Shown here in pieces: positions 54,469 to 63,566 of a DNA stretch of 64,000 nt. Location: the NCBI GenBank assembly GCA_052067355.1, contig JBQHQH010000002.1, forward strand, positions 124,001-188,000, in the 5' to 3' direction. The notes under the pieces were generated by a model, which had not been told where the DNA came from, searched no databases, and saw only the letters and a program-made list of their open reading frames with translations. The first letter of the stretch is position 1; each line of letters starts with the position of its first letter. The translations under genes and the position numbers were made by a program. The DNA is from CABMKH01 sp040797625. Its GTDB lineage: Bacteria > Bacillota > Clostridia > Tissierellales > Tissierellaceae.

Positions 54469-55092
54469 CTAAAATATATCTCCATATTGAAGCGGGAAAA
54501 ACAATGGGAAAGGATGACAATCAAAATCATCACAGATATTATCTTGTGAAAAATCTACACATGGTGGTGGCTCTGGACAGAATCCAAATGTAGGAATTAG
54601 AAGCTGTACTCTGCCAACTACCTTGATTATTATAAATACTCCCACTGCAAAGGTAACTTCATCTTCTGTCACAATAGGTTGACCTAATACACTTGAACTA
54701 GTTTCAACAACAATATCAAACTTAAATTCATCTCGAGATTCTGGCATAAATAATATAATATCCTTATTTATATCTGGTAAATTTCCCTCTAGAGTTGTTC
54801 CATCTGTAAAAGTAATTATATAAGGCACTCTCAATGTAAATCTAACTCTCTTAAAATGTGGTTTATTTGGTATATTATCTATATTTAATGTTCCTGGCAA
54901 AATAAATCCTGCTTCAAATCTTATGCTCCTAAAAGTTTTATCTCCCGTGTCTACGTCTATTGAGGTAAAACATTCTCTGTTTTGACATTGAGCATACACT
55001 TTATCTACTATGACACAGTCGACTTCTCTAATATCATGTAAATCAAATTCCATTTTCCCGTCGCAATCATAGAGGTTTAGGTTTTTATCCAT
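54469..55092 (-). CDS. Spore-surface/coat-like protein (DUF3794-type pattern)
   Basis: 207 residues from the ATG at 55092 behind AAGGAG. DCVIVDKVYAQCQNRECF near the N terminus is a pattern common in clostridial spore-surface proteins; beta-rich middle; Cys- and Pro-rich end (CPEPPPCVDF, DNICDDFDCHPFP). A SigK-type promoter lies upstream. Function not established; classification is by pattern and promoter. Confidence 0.6.
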   Translation of the reverse strand: MDKNLNLYDCDGKMEFDLHDIREVDCVIVDKVYAQCQNRECFTSIDVDTGDKTFRSIRFEAGFILPGTLNIDNIPNKPHFKRVRFTLRVPYIITFTDGTTLEGNLPDINKDIILFMPESRDEFKFDIVVETSSSVLGQPIVTEDEVTFAVGVFIIIKVVGRVQLLIPTFGFCPEPPPCVDFSQDNICDDFDCHPFPLFFPLQYGDIF

Positions 55093-55132
55093 GCTTTTCA
55101 CTCCTTTTATTTAATAAATTCAGTTCTACTTT

Positions 55133-55160
55133 CATATTATGAATTAGAAAGGTTTTTGTG
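55133..55160 (-). promoter_or_regulatory. Predicted SigK promoter of the coat-like gene
   Basis: Minus strand: CACA (mACm), 16 bases after AC, CATAATATG (8 of 9 to CATAnnnTA). Late mother-cell type. Confidence 0.55.
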
Positions 55161-55192
55161 ATATTTATTATTTGAAATTGAGGAGGAATTGT

Positions 55193-56536
55193 ATGAAAGA
55201 AAATATTAAAAAAAACACAGTTATTACAAGTTCATCAAATCATTCTTTTGTCTTTTATATAGATAACAATCACAATTTAATTTCCCAACAAATATATATT
55301 GATAATAATAGTACAAACACTACGGTAATAGAAAATAATATATTAGATTTTTCAGCTATTATTGATAAGAATGATAGAATTCATTTACTCTATCTGCTAA
55401 AAAACGGTGAACTAATATATAGCATTTATTTAAATGAAAAATGGCAAAAAAACTTAATCGGAAAACTAGACACTAAATCCAATATTTATAAATACCTAAA
55501 TTTATTCTTACATGAAAAACATATTAGCATATTTTATGTATTTGCTAATTTAATAAATACAAATCTGTGGACTATTGAGGAAATCACTCAAGATTCTGTT
55601 AACTGGAAAAAAAGAACTATTACAAATACCTTTTCTGAAAAAAACTTTAGCCCAATCTATATTGACAGAGATAACTTTGGAGGAATACACCTAGTCTATA
55701 AAGCAAAAGAATATAGCTTTAACCAAATTTATTATACTTTTTATAATGCTTTTACTGAGAAATGGTCTCCTATTTCCAATAAGATATCATCCTCTGCAAC
55801 AAACAATATTTTGCCATATTTATTCGTTGATTCTAGAAACAATGTCCATATATTATGGTATAGCTCAATAGATGGTAAGTATTTACTTACTTATAAACGA
55901 CTTTCTTCTATGGGACAAAATAAGTATCAGTGGACAGAGATTAGACTACCTAAAATTATAGCTTCCAACTTTCCTTCTATTATGTTTGAAAAAGATAATA
56001 AATTAAATATTATATATATAACAAAAGAAGAACTTTGCTGTCTCGTTTCACAAGATTTCGGGAAAAATTGGATGTTAGAAAATGAAATTCCACTAAGTAG
56101 TTCAACTCTCCACTTAATAGAATACCACTCCAACCTTTCTACTCATAATAGTGATAAAATAAATCATTGCTATGGAAATATAGATAAAAATATTTATTTT
56201 TTTATTGATGAGAATCTTGAAAAAGAAGATTTAAATAAAATCACAGTGTCAAGTCTTGATCTTGACGATAAAGATAAAAACACTATAGAAAAACAAGAAG
56301 AAAAAATCATTTCCCAAGATATTGAAACAGATAAATTAAGAGAGTTAAATACTCTATTATGGGAAACTTATAATCAGACTATTGAAAATTATAATTCTAT
56401 AGAAAAAAACTCCATCTCTTTAAAAGAAATTATTGATACGGAAAATGATATTAGGAATGAACTGAAATTGATTAAAGAAAAAATAATGGATATTGAAAAA
56501 AAGCAAAATAATAAAAAAGGGTTTTTTAGACTTTAA
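55193..56536 (+). CDS. Beta-propeller (BNR/sialidase-like repeat) protein with C-terminal coiled coil
   Basis: 447 residues from the ATG at 55193 behind GAGGAGGAA. Residues about 20-330 contain repeated blades of the type (I/F)xDxxNxxH(L/I)xY (FVDSRNNVHILWYSS, IDRDNFGGIHLVYKA). Then a charged coiled coil (about 370-440) ending GFFRL. No signal peptide and no catalytic sialidase residues recognised. Very A-rich codon use. Divergent from the coat-like gene. Function unknown. Confidence 0.6.
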   Translation: MKENIKKNTVITSSSNHSFVFYIDNNHNLISQQIYIDNNSTNTTVIENNILDFSAIIDKNDRIHLLYLLKNGELIYSIYLNEKWQKNLIGKLDTKSNIYKYLNLFLHEKHISIFYVFANLINTNLWTIEEITQDSVNWKKRTITNTFSEKNFSPIYIDRDNFGGIHLVYKAKEYSFNQIYYTFYNAFTEKWSPISNKISSSATNNILPYLFVDSRNNVHILWYSSIDGKYLLTYKRLSSMGQNKYQWTEIRLPKIIASNFPSIMFEKDNKLNIIYITKEELCCLVSQDFGKNWMLENEIPLSSSTLHLIEYHSNLSTHNSDKINHCYGNIDKNIYFFIDENLEKEDLNKITVSSLDLDDKDKNTIEKQEEKIISQDIETDKLRELNTLLWETYNQTIENYNSIEKNSISLKEIIDTENDIRNELKLIKEKIMDIEKKQNNKKGFFRL

Positions 56537-56565
56537 CTACATCCTCAAAACCTTATAACTATCAA

Positions 56566-56593
56566 TTAAGAGGCTACAAATGTAGCCCCTTAA
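56566..56593. terminator. Bidirectional terminator
   Basis: 13-position near-perfect stem TTAAGAGGCTACA/TGTAGCCCCTTAA between two convergent genes. Confidence 0.8.
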
Positions 56594-56637
56594 AATTGTT
56601 TTATAATATATGCTTTAAAATACAAGTTATACTTAAA

Positions 56638-57231
56638 CTAGCAGACATCTCCTGCAATTATTGAAATTGTACCTTGATTAACATTTATAGCTGACGCTAC
56701 TGCTACCGCTGCTGTAGCTTCTACTGTTACTCTATATGTGCAGCAATCAGAATGGCATCCATCGCAATCACAAACACTGAAGTTTACAGGGATGGAACCA
56801 CCTGCTGCAATTGCTAATCCTTGTGTTAAATCGAAGGATTGTACTTCTATCTCTTCACTTCGACCACAACGCTTAAATATTCTAAATGTTATAGTAGTTC
56901 CAACTGCAATTGCCGCAGCAAACGAAACTATAGCTGAAACATCTATCTTTACACATGGTTTTTTAAAGCAACATAATTCTGGAACTGATATACTTCCTAT
57001 GTTTCTTGGAGTAACTGTATCTCCTAATGCTATAACAGATATACCGCTTGCTCCAGAAAGATTATTACATTTAAATGCCACCTTCTCAGGTTTACAATCT
57101 ATAGGGCTACGACAATCACAGTCGTGTCTATGGCAATCACACTCATGTCTATGGCATCTGCAATCGCAGTCATGTCTTCTTTCATCTTTGCAGTCGTTTG
57201 GTCTATAACCAGGTTGGTAATAAACTGTCAT
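56638..57231 (-). CDS. Cys/His-repeat spore-surface-like protein (DUF4489-like)
   Basis: 197 residues. The N terminus has tandem CxC/CxxH motifs (HDCDCRCHRHECDCHRH), then two similar beta-rich domains with Cys pairs (LCCFKKPCVKID; CDCDGCHSDCCTYRVTVEA). Pattern suggests metal binding or disulfide crosslinking in a spore layer. An imperfect SigK-like element (AC, 17 bases, AATATACTG) lies upstream. Family label DUF4489 is from memory of the pattern. Confidence 0.55.
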   Translation of the reverse strand: MTVYYQPGYRPNDCKDERRHDCDCRCHRHECDCHRHDCDCRSPIDCKPEKVAFKCNNLSGASGISVIALGDTVTPRNIGSISVPELCCFKKPCVKIDVSAIVSFAAAIAVGTTITFRIFKRCGRSEEIEVQSFDLTQGLAIAAGGSIPVNFSVCDCDGCHSDCCTYRVTVEATAAVAVASAINVNQGTISIIAGDVC

Positions 57232-57605
57232 AATAATATTCTCCTTTCTTTTAGAAAATAAATTATATTCCTCATCATCAGTATATTAACAAGCTATAGA
57301 TTTAGTTACTCTAATCGCCTGAAATTATATAGTTATATTATACTAGTAATGAATTAAAATAATATTTGTATCTATATTGCTAATATATTCAACATAATAA
57401 AATTTGGTGATTACATTATAAGTAAACATCTTAAAATTAAATAAAAGCCCTAAAAAATTATTAGGGGTAGATTTTCTTGAAGCTCATTTACAGAAAATTC
57501 CTTACATAAAAAATATAAATAGAGATTTTCTATTCGTTATAAAAAAGACTAATTTTCTATTTTAATATAAGAAAATTAGCCCTTTTATACTAAGCTCAAA
57601 GATTT
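57232..57605. other. Non-coding gap with two hairpins
   Basis: 374 bases, AT-rich, no ORF. It holds the leader of the Cys/His gene, a hairpin CCCTAA/TTAGGG (57448-57466) and the terminator of the nucleotidyltransferase gene (57549-57579). A TTTTATAACGAATAG motif at about 57527-57541 (minus) recurs after the terminator at 50936. Confidence 0.6.
57549..57579 (-). terminator. Terminator of the nucleotidyltransferase-like gene
   Basis: Stem CTAATTTTC/GAAAATTAG followed by a T6 run on the minus strand. Confidence 0.8.
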
Positions 57606-58667
57606 TTATTTTATTAAATATACTCTACTGTTTCTTCCTACTATAATTCTGTTAGTTCTTTTTAAACCTTTTTCGTTGCTTACTACAGAACCCTCTCCTA
57701 TAATAGAGTAATCTATAGGAGATTCTACTCCTAAAATATTAGCACCATATAATATAATAGAAGATTCAATATTAGAACCTTGAATATTAACTCTTTTACC
57801 TATAGATGTATATGGACCTATATAAGAATGTTGAATAATAGAATTTGCCCCTATGATTGCTGGTCCTCTTACTACACTATTATATACTACCGCACCTTCT
57901 TCTAAGATTATTCTACCTGATGTTTGAGAGTTAACTATCTCTCCTTTTATATCTTCTTCTATAAGATCTAATCTCTTAATATTCTCCTCTATTATATCTT
58001 TGTGTTCTACAATATTTTTCCAATACCCATCTGAAACCTCATATTCTATATTATATCCATTATGTAAAATTTTTTTTAAAATATCCGTTATTTTAAATCT
58101 TTTTCTCTCATCTTTATCTACTTCTTTACAAACATTAAATATATTATTGTCAAAGCCATAGACCCCAGTAATTGCTAAATTAGAAAATGCCACTTTTGGT
58201 CTTTCCTCTAATTCTATTATCCTATTATCTCCGATATAAGCTACGCTGTAATTTTCAGGTTCATCTACTTCTTTTAACAAAAGTTTACAATTGCTCTTGC
58301 TATTTATAAAATCTCGTGCAAACTTTTTTAGATCAAATATAGATGAATTATTACCTAATATAACTATAAACTTTTCTTCATCTACAAACTCCTCACATAA
58401 TAATAGTCCTTCAATTATATCATTAGGATTATTTTGAACTATGTATTTTAAGTTGTGAGTAAAGTATTTACTTAGAGTCCTTTCAAATACCAATTTATTG
58501 TATCTATTTACAACGACTCCAATCTCATCTATATCTGCATTTAATAATGCCTCAATAGTATAAATAAATAATGGTTTATTAGCTATTGGAATTAACTCTT
58601 TTGGATTTGTATAAGTAATTGGCTGAAGTCCTATCTCTTCTCCACCACATAGTATTATTGCTTTCAA
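57606..58667 (-). CDS. Degenerate sugar-phosphate nucleotidyltransferase with left-handed beta-helix
   Basis: 353 residues: N-terminal RmlA/GlmU-like domain (1-235) and C-terminal hexapeptide-type beta-helix (about 245-345). The nucleotide loop normally reads GGxGTRLRPxT; here it is GGEEIGLQPIT, without the catalytic Arg. The LGDN metal motif is GNN (Asn106 instead of Asp). PKELIPI is kept. So sugar binding may survive while catalysis is doubtful. Start is TTG at 58667 behind AAGGAGG. Resembles glucose-1-phosphate thymidylyltransferase-like proteins; a role in spore-surface polysaccharide is only inferred from neighbours. Confidence 0.75.
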   Translation of the reverse strand: MKAIILCGGEEIGLQPITYTNPKELIPIANKPLFIYTIEALLNADIDEIGVVVNRYNKLVFERTLSKYFTHNLKYIVQNNPNDIIEGLLLCEEFVDEEKFIVILGNNSSIFDLKKFARDFINSKSNCKLLLKEVDEPENYSVAYIGDNRIIELEERPKVAFSNLAITGVYGFDNNIFNVCKEVDKDERKRFKITDILKKILHNGYNIEYEVSDGYWKNIVEHKDIIEENIKRLDLIEEDIKGEIVNSQTSGRIILEEGAVVYNSVVRGPAIIGANSIIQHSYIGPYTSIGKRVNIQGSNIESSIILYGANILGVESPIDYSIIGEGSVVSNEKGLKRTNRIIVGRNSRVYLIK

Positions 58668-58813
58668 TTTAACACCTCCTTAGATAATTCCATCTCTATA
58701 TTAATCTTTATATATAAAGAACCATATATATGCAGGAAATTAGAGTAAATCTTTTAAATAAAAAAATCTTCTATCTAAACATTATAAGATAACTTTTTTT
58801 ATCCATTATAAAA

Positions 58814-58831
58814 AAGGGACACAAGTCCCTT
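58814..58831 (-). terminator. Terminator of the DUF3343 gene
   Basis: 7-bp stem AAGGGAC/GTCCCTT with a T6 run on the minus strand; overlaps the stop codon. Confidence 0.8.
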
Positions 58832-59105
58832 AATAGATTACTTCCTTATATCTAGATTGACCACCTGTATTATCAACATAAAATATTCTTGTTTCAAACA
58901 GATTTAATCCTGAAATAGTTCGATCTACTACTCGAAGATAATCATGATTAAAGAACTTAATAGAATAGGTGCATCCTGATTTTATACCACAAGGCGTAGA
59001 TACTATTTGAAAATCTGTATACCCAGAACTCTCTAGAAGATTAAAAGCTAATATTGCATGATTTTTAGACTCAAATACCCATAGATAATAATTTTCATTT
59101 AACAC
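58830..59105 (-). CDS. DUF3343 (putative Se/S carrier-like) protein
   Basis: 91 residues. FESKNHAILAFNLLESSGYTDFQIVSTPCGIKSGCTYSIKF matches the DUF3343 layout, including two Cys in the tPxxxxxxC region. The TTG at 59114 sits on the SD, so the GTG at 59105, nine bases after GGGAGG, is the likely start. Function unknown. Confidence 0.65.
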   Translation of the reverse strand: MLNENYYLWVFESKNHAILAFNLLESSGYTDFQIVSTPCGIKSGCTYSIKFFNHDYLRVVDRTISGLNLFETRIFYVDNTGGQSRYKEVIY

Positions 59106-59234
59106 AAAAATCAACCTCCCTTATTATATAAAATATTTTCTATAATAAAAAAGGTTACATATTTTCCTAAATAATACAATAGATAAACAAACAGATTAAA
59201 AGCTAAATGAATAATAATATCATACAACTTGCTA

Positions 59235-59753
59235 TTAACCATCCTTTAATCTCTTAAACATCAAATCATTTTCTAAATTAAAATGAAATAAAGTATCTGA
59301 TTCTATTTCTTGTAATTTATTATAAGCCTTTTCATATGTAGGACATCCAGTAGACGGAACGATGTAATTATCAGTTACTGTTCTTAATCTTTTAAGTATA
59401 TCTTCAATGGTAATATTGTTTTCTTCTAAGCTTGTAATTCCCTCCATAATATGCTCTAGTAGTTCTTTTGAAGGATTATTATCATAATCTTTTATGAGAT
59501 GAAACAGCACCCTTTCTTCCTTTATCATATGAGCCTGAAACTCAGCCTTCAATTCACTAAATAATCTATGTACTCTCTCTAAAACATCTCCACTATCTAC
59601 GAAATGAACTTTAAATATAGTAAAAATTAATCTTTCTATTTCTGGTAACTCCTCCTTCAAAAAAGCATGGTGATTTTTTAATACATGATTGATTATATCT
59701 GTATTTGTTGCCTGTTTAAAATCAGTATCTTGTCTCCCTATACTTTTTATCAA
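59235..59753 (-). CDS. Hemerythrin-domain protein (Fe-S repair RIC/YtfE-like)
   Basis: 172 residues. Hemerythrin ligands: NHHAFLKEELPEIE (His), HRLFSELKAEFQAHMIKEERVLF (His...HxxxE), and the final HFNLEN (HxxxE kept). Family proteins bind a di-iron site and repair nitric-oxide- or oxygen-damaged Fe-S clusters, fitting an anaerobe. Start is a TTG at 59753 behind AAAGGAGGTGA. Confidence 0.75.
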   Translation of the reverse strand: MIKSIGRQDTDFKQATNTDIINHVLKNHHAFLKEELPEIERLIFTIFKVHFVDSGDVLERVHRLFSELKAEFQAHMIKEERVLFHLIKDYDNNPSKELLEHIMEGITSLEENNITIEDILKRLRTVTDNYIVPSTGCPTYEKAYNKLQEIESDTLFHFNLENDLMFKRLKDG

Positions 59754-59825
59754 ATTTTTCTCACCTCCTTTCTATTTATACATATATACCCCCTTATATT
59801 GATTATCTAAACCATATTTAATATT

Positions 59826-60107
59826 TTAATGCCTTCCATATGTGGTGTGATCATTATCTAAATAGTGAATATCCGCAAATATTTTAATTATATTTTCGTT
59901 GTTTTCTTCCTTTATTTTTATATTCGCAGGTCTCCCATCATCTCCCCTAGTATATAGATGATCACTTAATATTTCAGATGCTATCTCTCTATTACACTCA
60001 TCATAGGACTTATTATATTCATCTGCAGAAATTTCAAGCACTAAACTATGAAGTCCATTTTCAACAGTTCTCTTCTCAATAATATTATCAAAATTCACAA
60101 TATCCAT
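59826..60107 (-). CDS. Small hypothetical protein
   Basis: 93 residues, acidic, no recognised domain. Contains LYTRGDDGRPANIKIKEENNENIIKI and ends DHTTYGRH. Start is either the ATG at 60107 (right behind AAAGG) or the GTG at 60098. Divergent from the FAD/Rieske gene and upstream of the hemerythrin gene. Confidence 0.6.
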   Translation of the reverse strand: MDIVNFDNIIEKRTVENGLHSLVLEISADEYNKSYDECNREIASEILSDHLYTRGDDGRPANIKIKEENNENIIKIFADIHYLDNDHTTYGRH

Positions 60108-60250
60108 CCTTTCTTATATTTATTTTAATCTTTCTAATAATATTTTCCCATTAATATATATTTTTATCCCTATATTATATTTTCCTGTATATTTTCTATA
60201 TAAAGATAGAAGATATACAATATACTCAAATTAAATAATGGAGGTATTCT

Positions 60251-61819
60251 ATGGATACAAATAATTTAAAAGAATTTAAAAGCCCACCTATCTCCTATTG
60301 GTTAACATCTACTGAAAAAACAAATTATCCCATTATAGATAAAAATACAAATGTAGATATTGCCATAATAGGAGGAGGAATGGTAGGTATACTATGTGCC
60401 TACCAATTGCAGAAAGAAGGCTTCAATATCGCAATACTTGAATCAGGTAATATTTTAGAATCTACTACTGCCCACACTACTGCAAAATTAACATCTCAGC
60501 ATAGTCTAATTTATGATAAGATCAAAAGTCAGATGGGAAATGAATTAGCCAAACAATATGCAACTGCCAATGAAACAGCTATTAGTGAACTAAAAAAAAT
60601 CATAAAAGAAAATAATATAGAATGTGATTATAGTACTCAATCAGCATTTATCTATACACAGGAAGATAGCTATATAAAAAAACTAGAAGACGAAGCCAAA
60701 GTAGCCTCTTCTTTAGGAATTCAGGCTCATTTAGTAGATGAGATTCCTTTTCCCATACCAATTAAATCTGCAATGGTCTTTGAAAATCAGGCCCAATTTC
60801 ATCCTAGAAAATTTTTATTATCTCTAGCTGAAAAGATTAGCAATAAAGGAGTTCAAATTTTTGAAAAATCTAGAGCTATAGAACTTGAAGAAGAAAATAA
60901 TAAATATGTCATAAATACTCCACAAGGAAAAAAGATAATTGCAGAAAAAGTAATCATTGCATCTCACTACCCCTTCTATAATAAAAAAGCAATGTATTAT
61001 TCTAGAATTTATGTACAAAGGTCTTATATATTGGGCATTAAAGCAAAAGAGAAATATCCAGGAGGTATGTATATAAACGCCGAAGATCCTCCACGTTCTC
61101 TTAGATCCCTACCTGCAGAAACTGGTGAATTAATATTAGTAGTAGGAGAAAATCATAAAACAGGTCAAGGAAAGGATACAAATAAACATTATGAATCATT
61201 GGTTGATTTTGCAAATGAAGTATTTACTGTGGAATCTATTCCCTATAGATGGTCAACTCATGATTGTATGACTTTAGATGGATTGCCTTATGTAGGACAT
61301 TTTGACTCAGAAACTCCAAATATGTATATAGCCACAGGCTTTGGTAAATGGGGAATGACAAATAGCATAGCCTCTTCTATGATTTTAAGAGATCTAATTA
61401 TCAATAATGAAAATCCTTGGAAAGATGTATACAATCCATCCCGAAAAACCATTGCCTCATCCACAAAAAACTTTATAGTCCAAAATGCAAATGTAGCTAG
61501 TCAGCTTATTGACGGAAAACTTTCTAATTTGCCAGAAGAAGTTGATATCAAGCCTGGAGAAGGAAAAGTCCTAGAGGTAGATGGGGAAAGAGCTGGAGCA
61601 TTTAGGGATGAAAATGACAAATTACATTTAGTCAATACAACATGCACACATATGGGATGCGAATTGAATTGGAATTCTGCTGAAAGATCTTGGGATTGTC
61701 CTTGTCATGGATCAAGATTTACTTATGAAGGTGAAATAATTCAAGGTCCTGCTGTAAAGCCTTTAAGTTTTGATAGGGATGTAAATACCCTTAAGAAATT
61801 AATAAATGAAGACTTTTAA
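60251..61819 (+). CDS. FAD-dependent oxidoreductase fused to a Rieske 2Fe-2S domain
   Basis: 522 residues. DAO-type FAD fold with GGGMVGILCAYQLQKEGFNIAILE (dinucleotide loop, about 37-60) and a C-terminal Rieske domain (about 430-520) with CTHMGC and CPCHGSRF ligands (CxHx2C-type pairs). The combination is common in Clostridia and Bacilli (YhfW-like); substrate unknown. Start behind TGGAGG. One of three + strand genes. Confidence 0.88.
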   Translation: MDTNNLKEFKSPPISYWLTSTEKTNYPIIDKNTNVDIAIIGGGMVGILCAYQLQKEGFNIAILESGNILESTTAHTTAKLTSQHSLIYDKIKSQMGNELAKQYATANETAISELKKIIKENNIECDYSTQSAFIYTQEDSYIKKLEDEAKVASSLGIQAHLVDEIPFPIPIKSAMVFENQAQFHPRKFLLSLAEKISNKGVQIFEKSRAIELEEENNKYVINTPQGKKIIAEKVIIASHYPFYNKKAMYYSRIYVQRSYILGIKAKEKYPGGMYINAEDPPRSLRSLPAETGELILVVGENHKTGQGKDTNKHYESLVDFANEVFTVESIPYRWSTHDCMTLDGLPYVGHFDSETPNMYIATGFGKWGMTNSIASSMILRDLIINNENPWKDVYNPSRKTIASSTKNFIVQNANVASQLIDGKLSNLPEEVDIKPGEGKVLEVDGERAGAFRDENDKLHLVNTTCTHMGCELNWNSAERSWDCPCHGSRFTYEGEIIQGPAVKPLSFDRDVNTLKKLINEDF

Positions 61820-61828
61820 TTATATAAA

Positions 61829-61860
61829 AAGGTAGGAATTTTACTAAAGATTCCTACCTT
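61829..61860. terminator. Bidirectional terminator
   Basis: 11-bp perfect stem AAGGTAGGAAT/ATTCCTACCTT between convergent genes. Confidence 0.88.
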
Positions 61861-61879
61861 CTAGTAGATACTAACTATA

Positions 61880-63517
61880 TTATATCTCCCTTAGTTTCCT
61901 CAAACTTTGTAAAATACTATGATATTCAATATCCAATATTTCCTTTTCTTCATCTTTTAAAACCATAGACAATCTTCCAATGATCTCTGATAATCGATTT
62001 TCGAGTATAAATATCTCCTCTTCATGTTCATTCTTGTTTTTGATTTTCTTTTTTCTATCTATATACTCTTCATAGCCACCATTAAATATTTTTATCTTAT
62101 AATTTTCTATTGTCATGATTTGATTTGCTATTTTGTTTACGAACTGTCTATCATGAGAGATAAATAACAGAGTCCTTTCATAATCTTCAAGTGTCTCTTC
62201 TACTACTTCTAAGGATTTAATATCTAGATAATTATTAGGCTCATCTAATACGAGGAGATTATTATCCTGTAGTATAAGTTTGGCAAAGGATACCTTGACC
62301 CTCTCACCACCACTCAATAGACCTACTTCTTTATATACAGACTCTCTTTTGAATAGTAGTCTTGCCAATAAAATACGAGCAAAGGTCTCATCATATACAC
62401 TGGTATTCATGACATTCTCTATAATAGTAAGTCTATCATCTAAGATATTCATGTCTTGACTAAAATAACCTATCTTTGCTCCTTTAGCTATATTGATACC
62501 TATATCTCTATTCATTATCATCTTGATCAATGTAGTTTTTCCACAGCCATTAGGGCCAATCAAAGCTGTCTTTGATCCATTGAAGATGTTAAATTCAGCA
62601 TTTTTAAATATAAGTTTATCTTTAAATGATTTATTTACATTCTTACCTTCAATAACAATCTTACTATATAATCTATTAGCATCTTGAATATCTAGTTTAA
62701 TTATATCTTGTTCTATAGGTTTCTCTTTAACTTCAAGACGATCTAATCGCTTTTCCATATTTTTTATAGCTCTATTCAAATTTGCCTTTGCTCTTTGGCC
62801 TCCCATTTTATGGAGTCTAGCTTCAGAATTTCCCATTCTCTTTGGTGGCCTCTTTATGCCCTGTTCTTTTTGCCTTGTATCATTTATCATAGCCTTGATT
62901 CTTTTTTTCTCTTTACTGTATTGGCTATATTCAAATTCTTTTCTTTCCATTTCAATTCTTTTCTGCTCATAGTAATCACTATAGTTACCAGTATATATTT
63001 TGATTGTTTCATGTTCTATTTCCAATATCTTATTACACAATATATCCAATAAACTTCTGTCATGAGATATCAAAAGCAAAGCCCCTTTAAATTCTTGTAA
63101 TCTTTCACCAATAAGTTCAATGCCTTCCATATCTAAGTTGCTAGTAGGTTCATCAGCAAATAAAATTGGATTATTTTCAATAAAAGCTTCTGCCAATTTA
63201 AATCTAGTTTTCTCTCCACCACTCATATCCTCATTCCATCTATTTGGAATATTAAATTTTGAAGCCATTTCACCATCAATATCCATACCCTCAGGAGAGT
63301 CAAGTTGAGATACATAGGAATATATTCCATGAAGTCTAATAAATCCTTCATCTGGATCTAACATTTGACTAAGCAAATTGATTAAAGTTGTCTTACCTAC
63401 TCCATTGACACCTACAATTCCAATCCTATCCCCATCATATATCTTCAAGTCCTCTACATCTAGTATCAGTCTATCTCCATAGTATTTTTTAATATTATTA
63501 CATTCTATTAATAACAT
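61880..63517 (-). CDS. ABC-F family ATPase (ribosome-associated, possible antibiotic resistance type)
   Basis: 545 residues: two ABC modules (Walker A GVNGVGKTT and GPNGCGKTT; signatures MSGGEKTRFKLA and LSGGERVKVSFA), a linker with GNSEARLHKMGG, no membrane segments, and a C-terminal coiled coil. The shape fits ABC-F proteins that act on stalled or drug-bound ribosomes (Vga/Lsa/Msr-like), but resistance cannot be claimed from sequence alone. A hairpin that both resembles a terminator and covers the SD lies directly before the ATG. Confidence 0.85.
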   Translation of the reverse strand: MLLIECNNIKKYYGDRLILDVEDLKIYDGDRIGIVGVNGVGKTTLINLLSQMLDPDEGFIRLHGIYSYVSQLDSPEGMDIDGEMASKFNIPNRWNEDMSGGEKTRFKLAEAFIENNPILFADEPTSNLDMEGIELIGERLQEFKGALLLISHDRSLLDILCNKILEIEHETIKIYTGNYSDYYEQKRIEMERKEFEYSQYSKEKKRIKAMINDTRQKEQGIKRPPKRMGNSEARLHKMGGQRAKANLNRAIKNMEKRLDRLEVKEKPIEQDIIKLDIQDANRLYSKIVIEGKNVNKSFKDKLIFKNAEFNIFNGSKTALIGPNGCGKTTLIKMIMNRDIGINIAKGAKIGYFSQDMNILDDRLTIIENVMNTSVYDETFARILLARLLFKRESVYKEVGLLSGGERVKVSFAKLILQDNNLLVLDEPNNYLDIKSLEVVEETLEDYERTLLFISHDRQFVNKIANQIMTIENYKIKIFNGGYEEYIDRKKKIKNKNEHEEEIFILENRLSEIIGRLSMVLKDEEKEILDIEYHSILQSLRKLREI

Positions 63518-63566
63518 AAAAAATCCCCTCCTTGTTATTTGGAGAGGATAGTATTTTTATCATCAT
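63498..63566 (-). other. Possible 22-codon leader ORF overlapping the ABC-F start
   Basis: From the ATG at 63566 the frame reads MMIKILSSPNNKEGIFYVIN, two more codons and a stop, passing through the hairpin and into the ABC-F start in another frame. No clear SD precedes it. It could let a ribosome open the hairpin; weak evidence. Confidence 0.3.
63523..63549 (-). promoter_or_regulatory. Attenuator-like hairpin covering the ABC-F ribosome-binding site
   Basis: Minus strand: ATCCTCTCC, 9-base loop, GGAGGGGAT (one wobble), then TTTTTTATG where ATG is the start codon. The 3' arm is the SD (GGAGGGG) and the stem plus U-run is also an intrinsic terminator. Confidence 0.7.

Noticed and set aside
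56738..57208. 156-residue + strand ORF
   Set aside because: Mirror of the Cys/His-repeat gene; repeats on one strand make low-complexity on the other.
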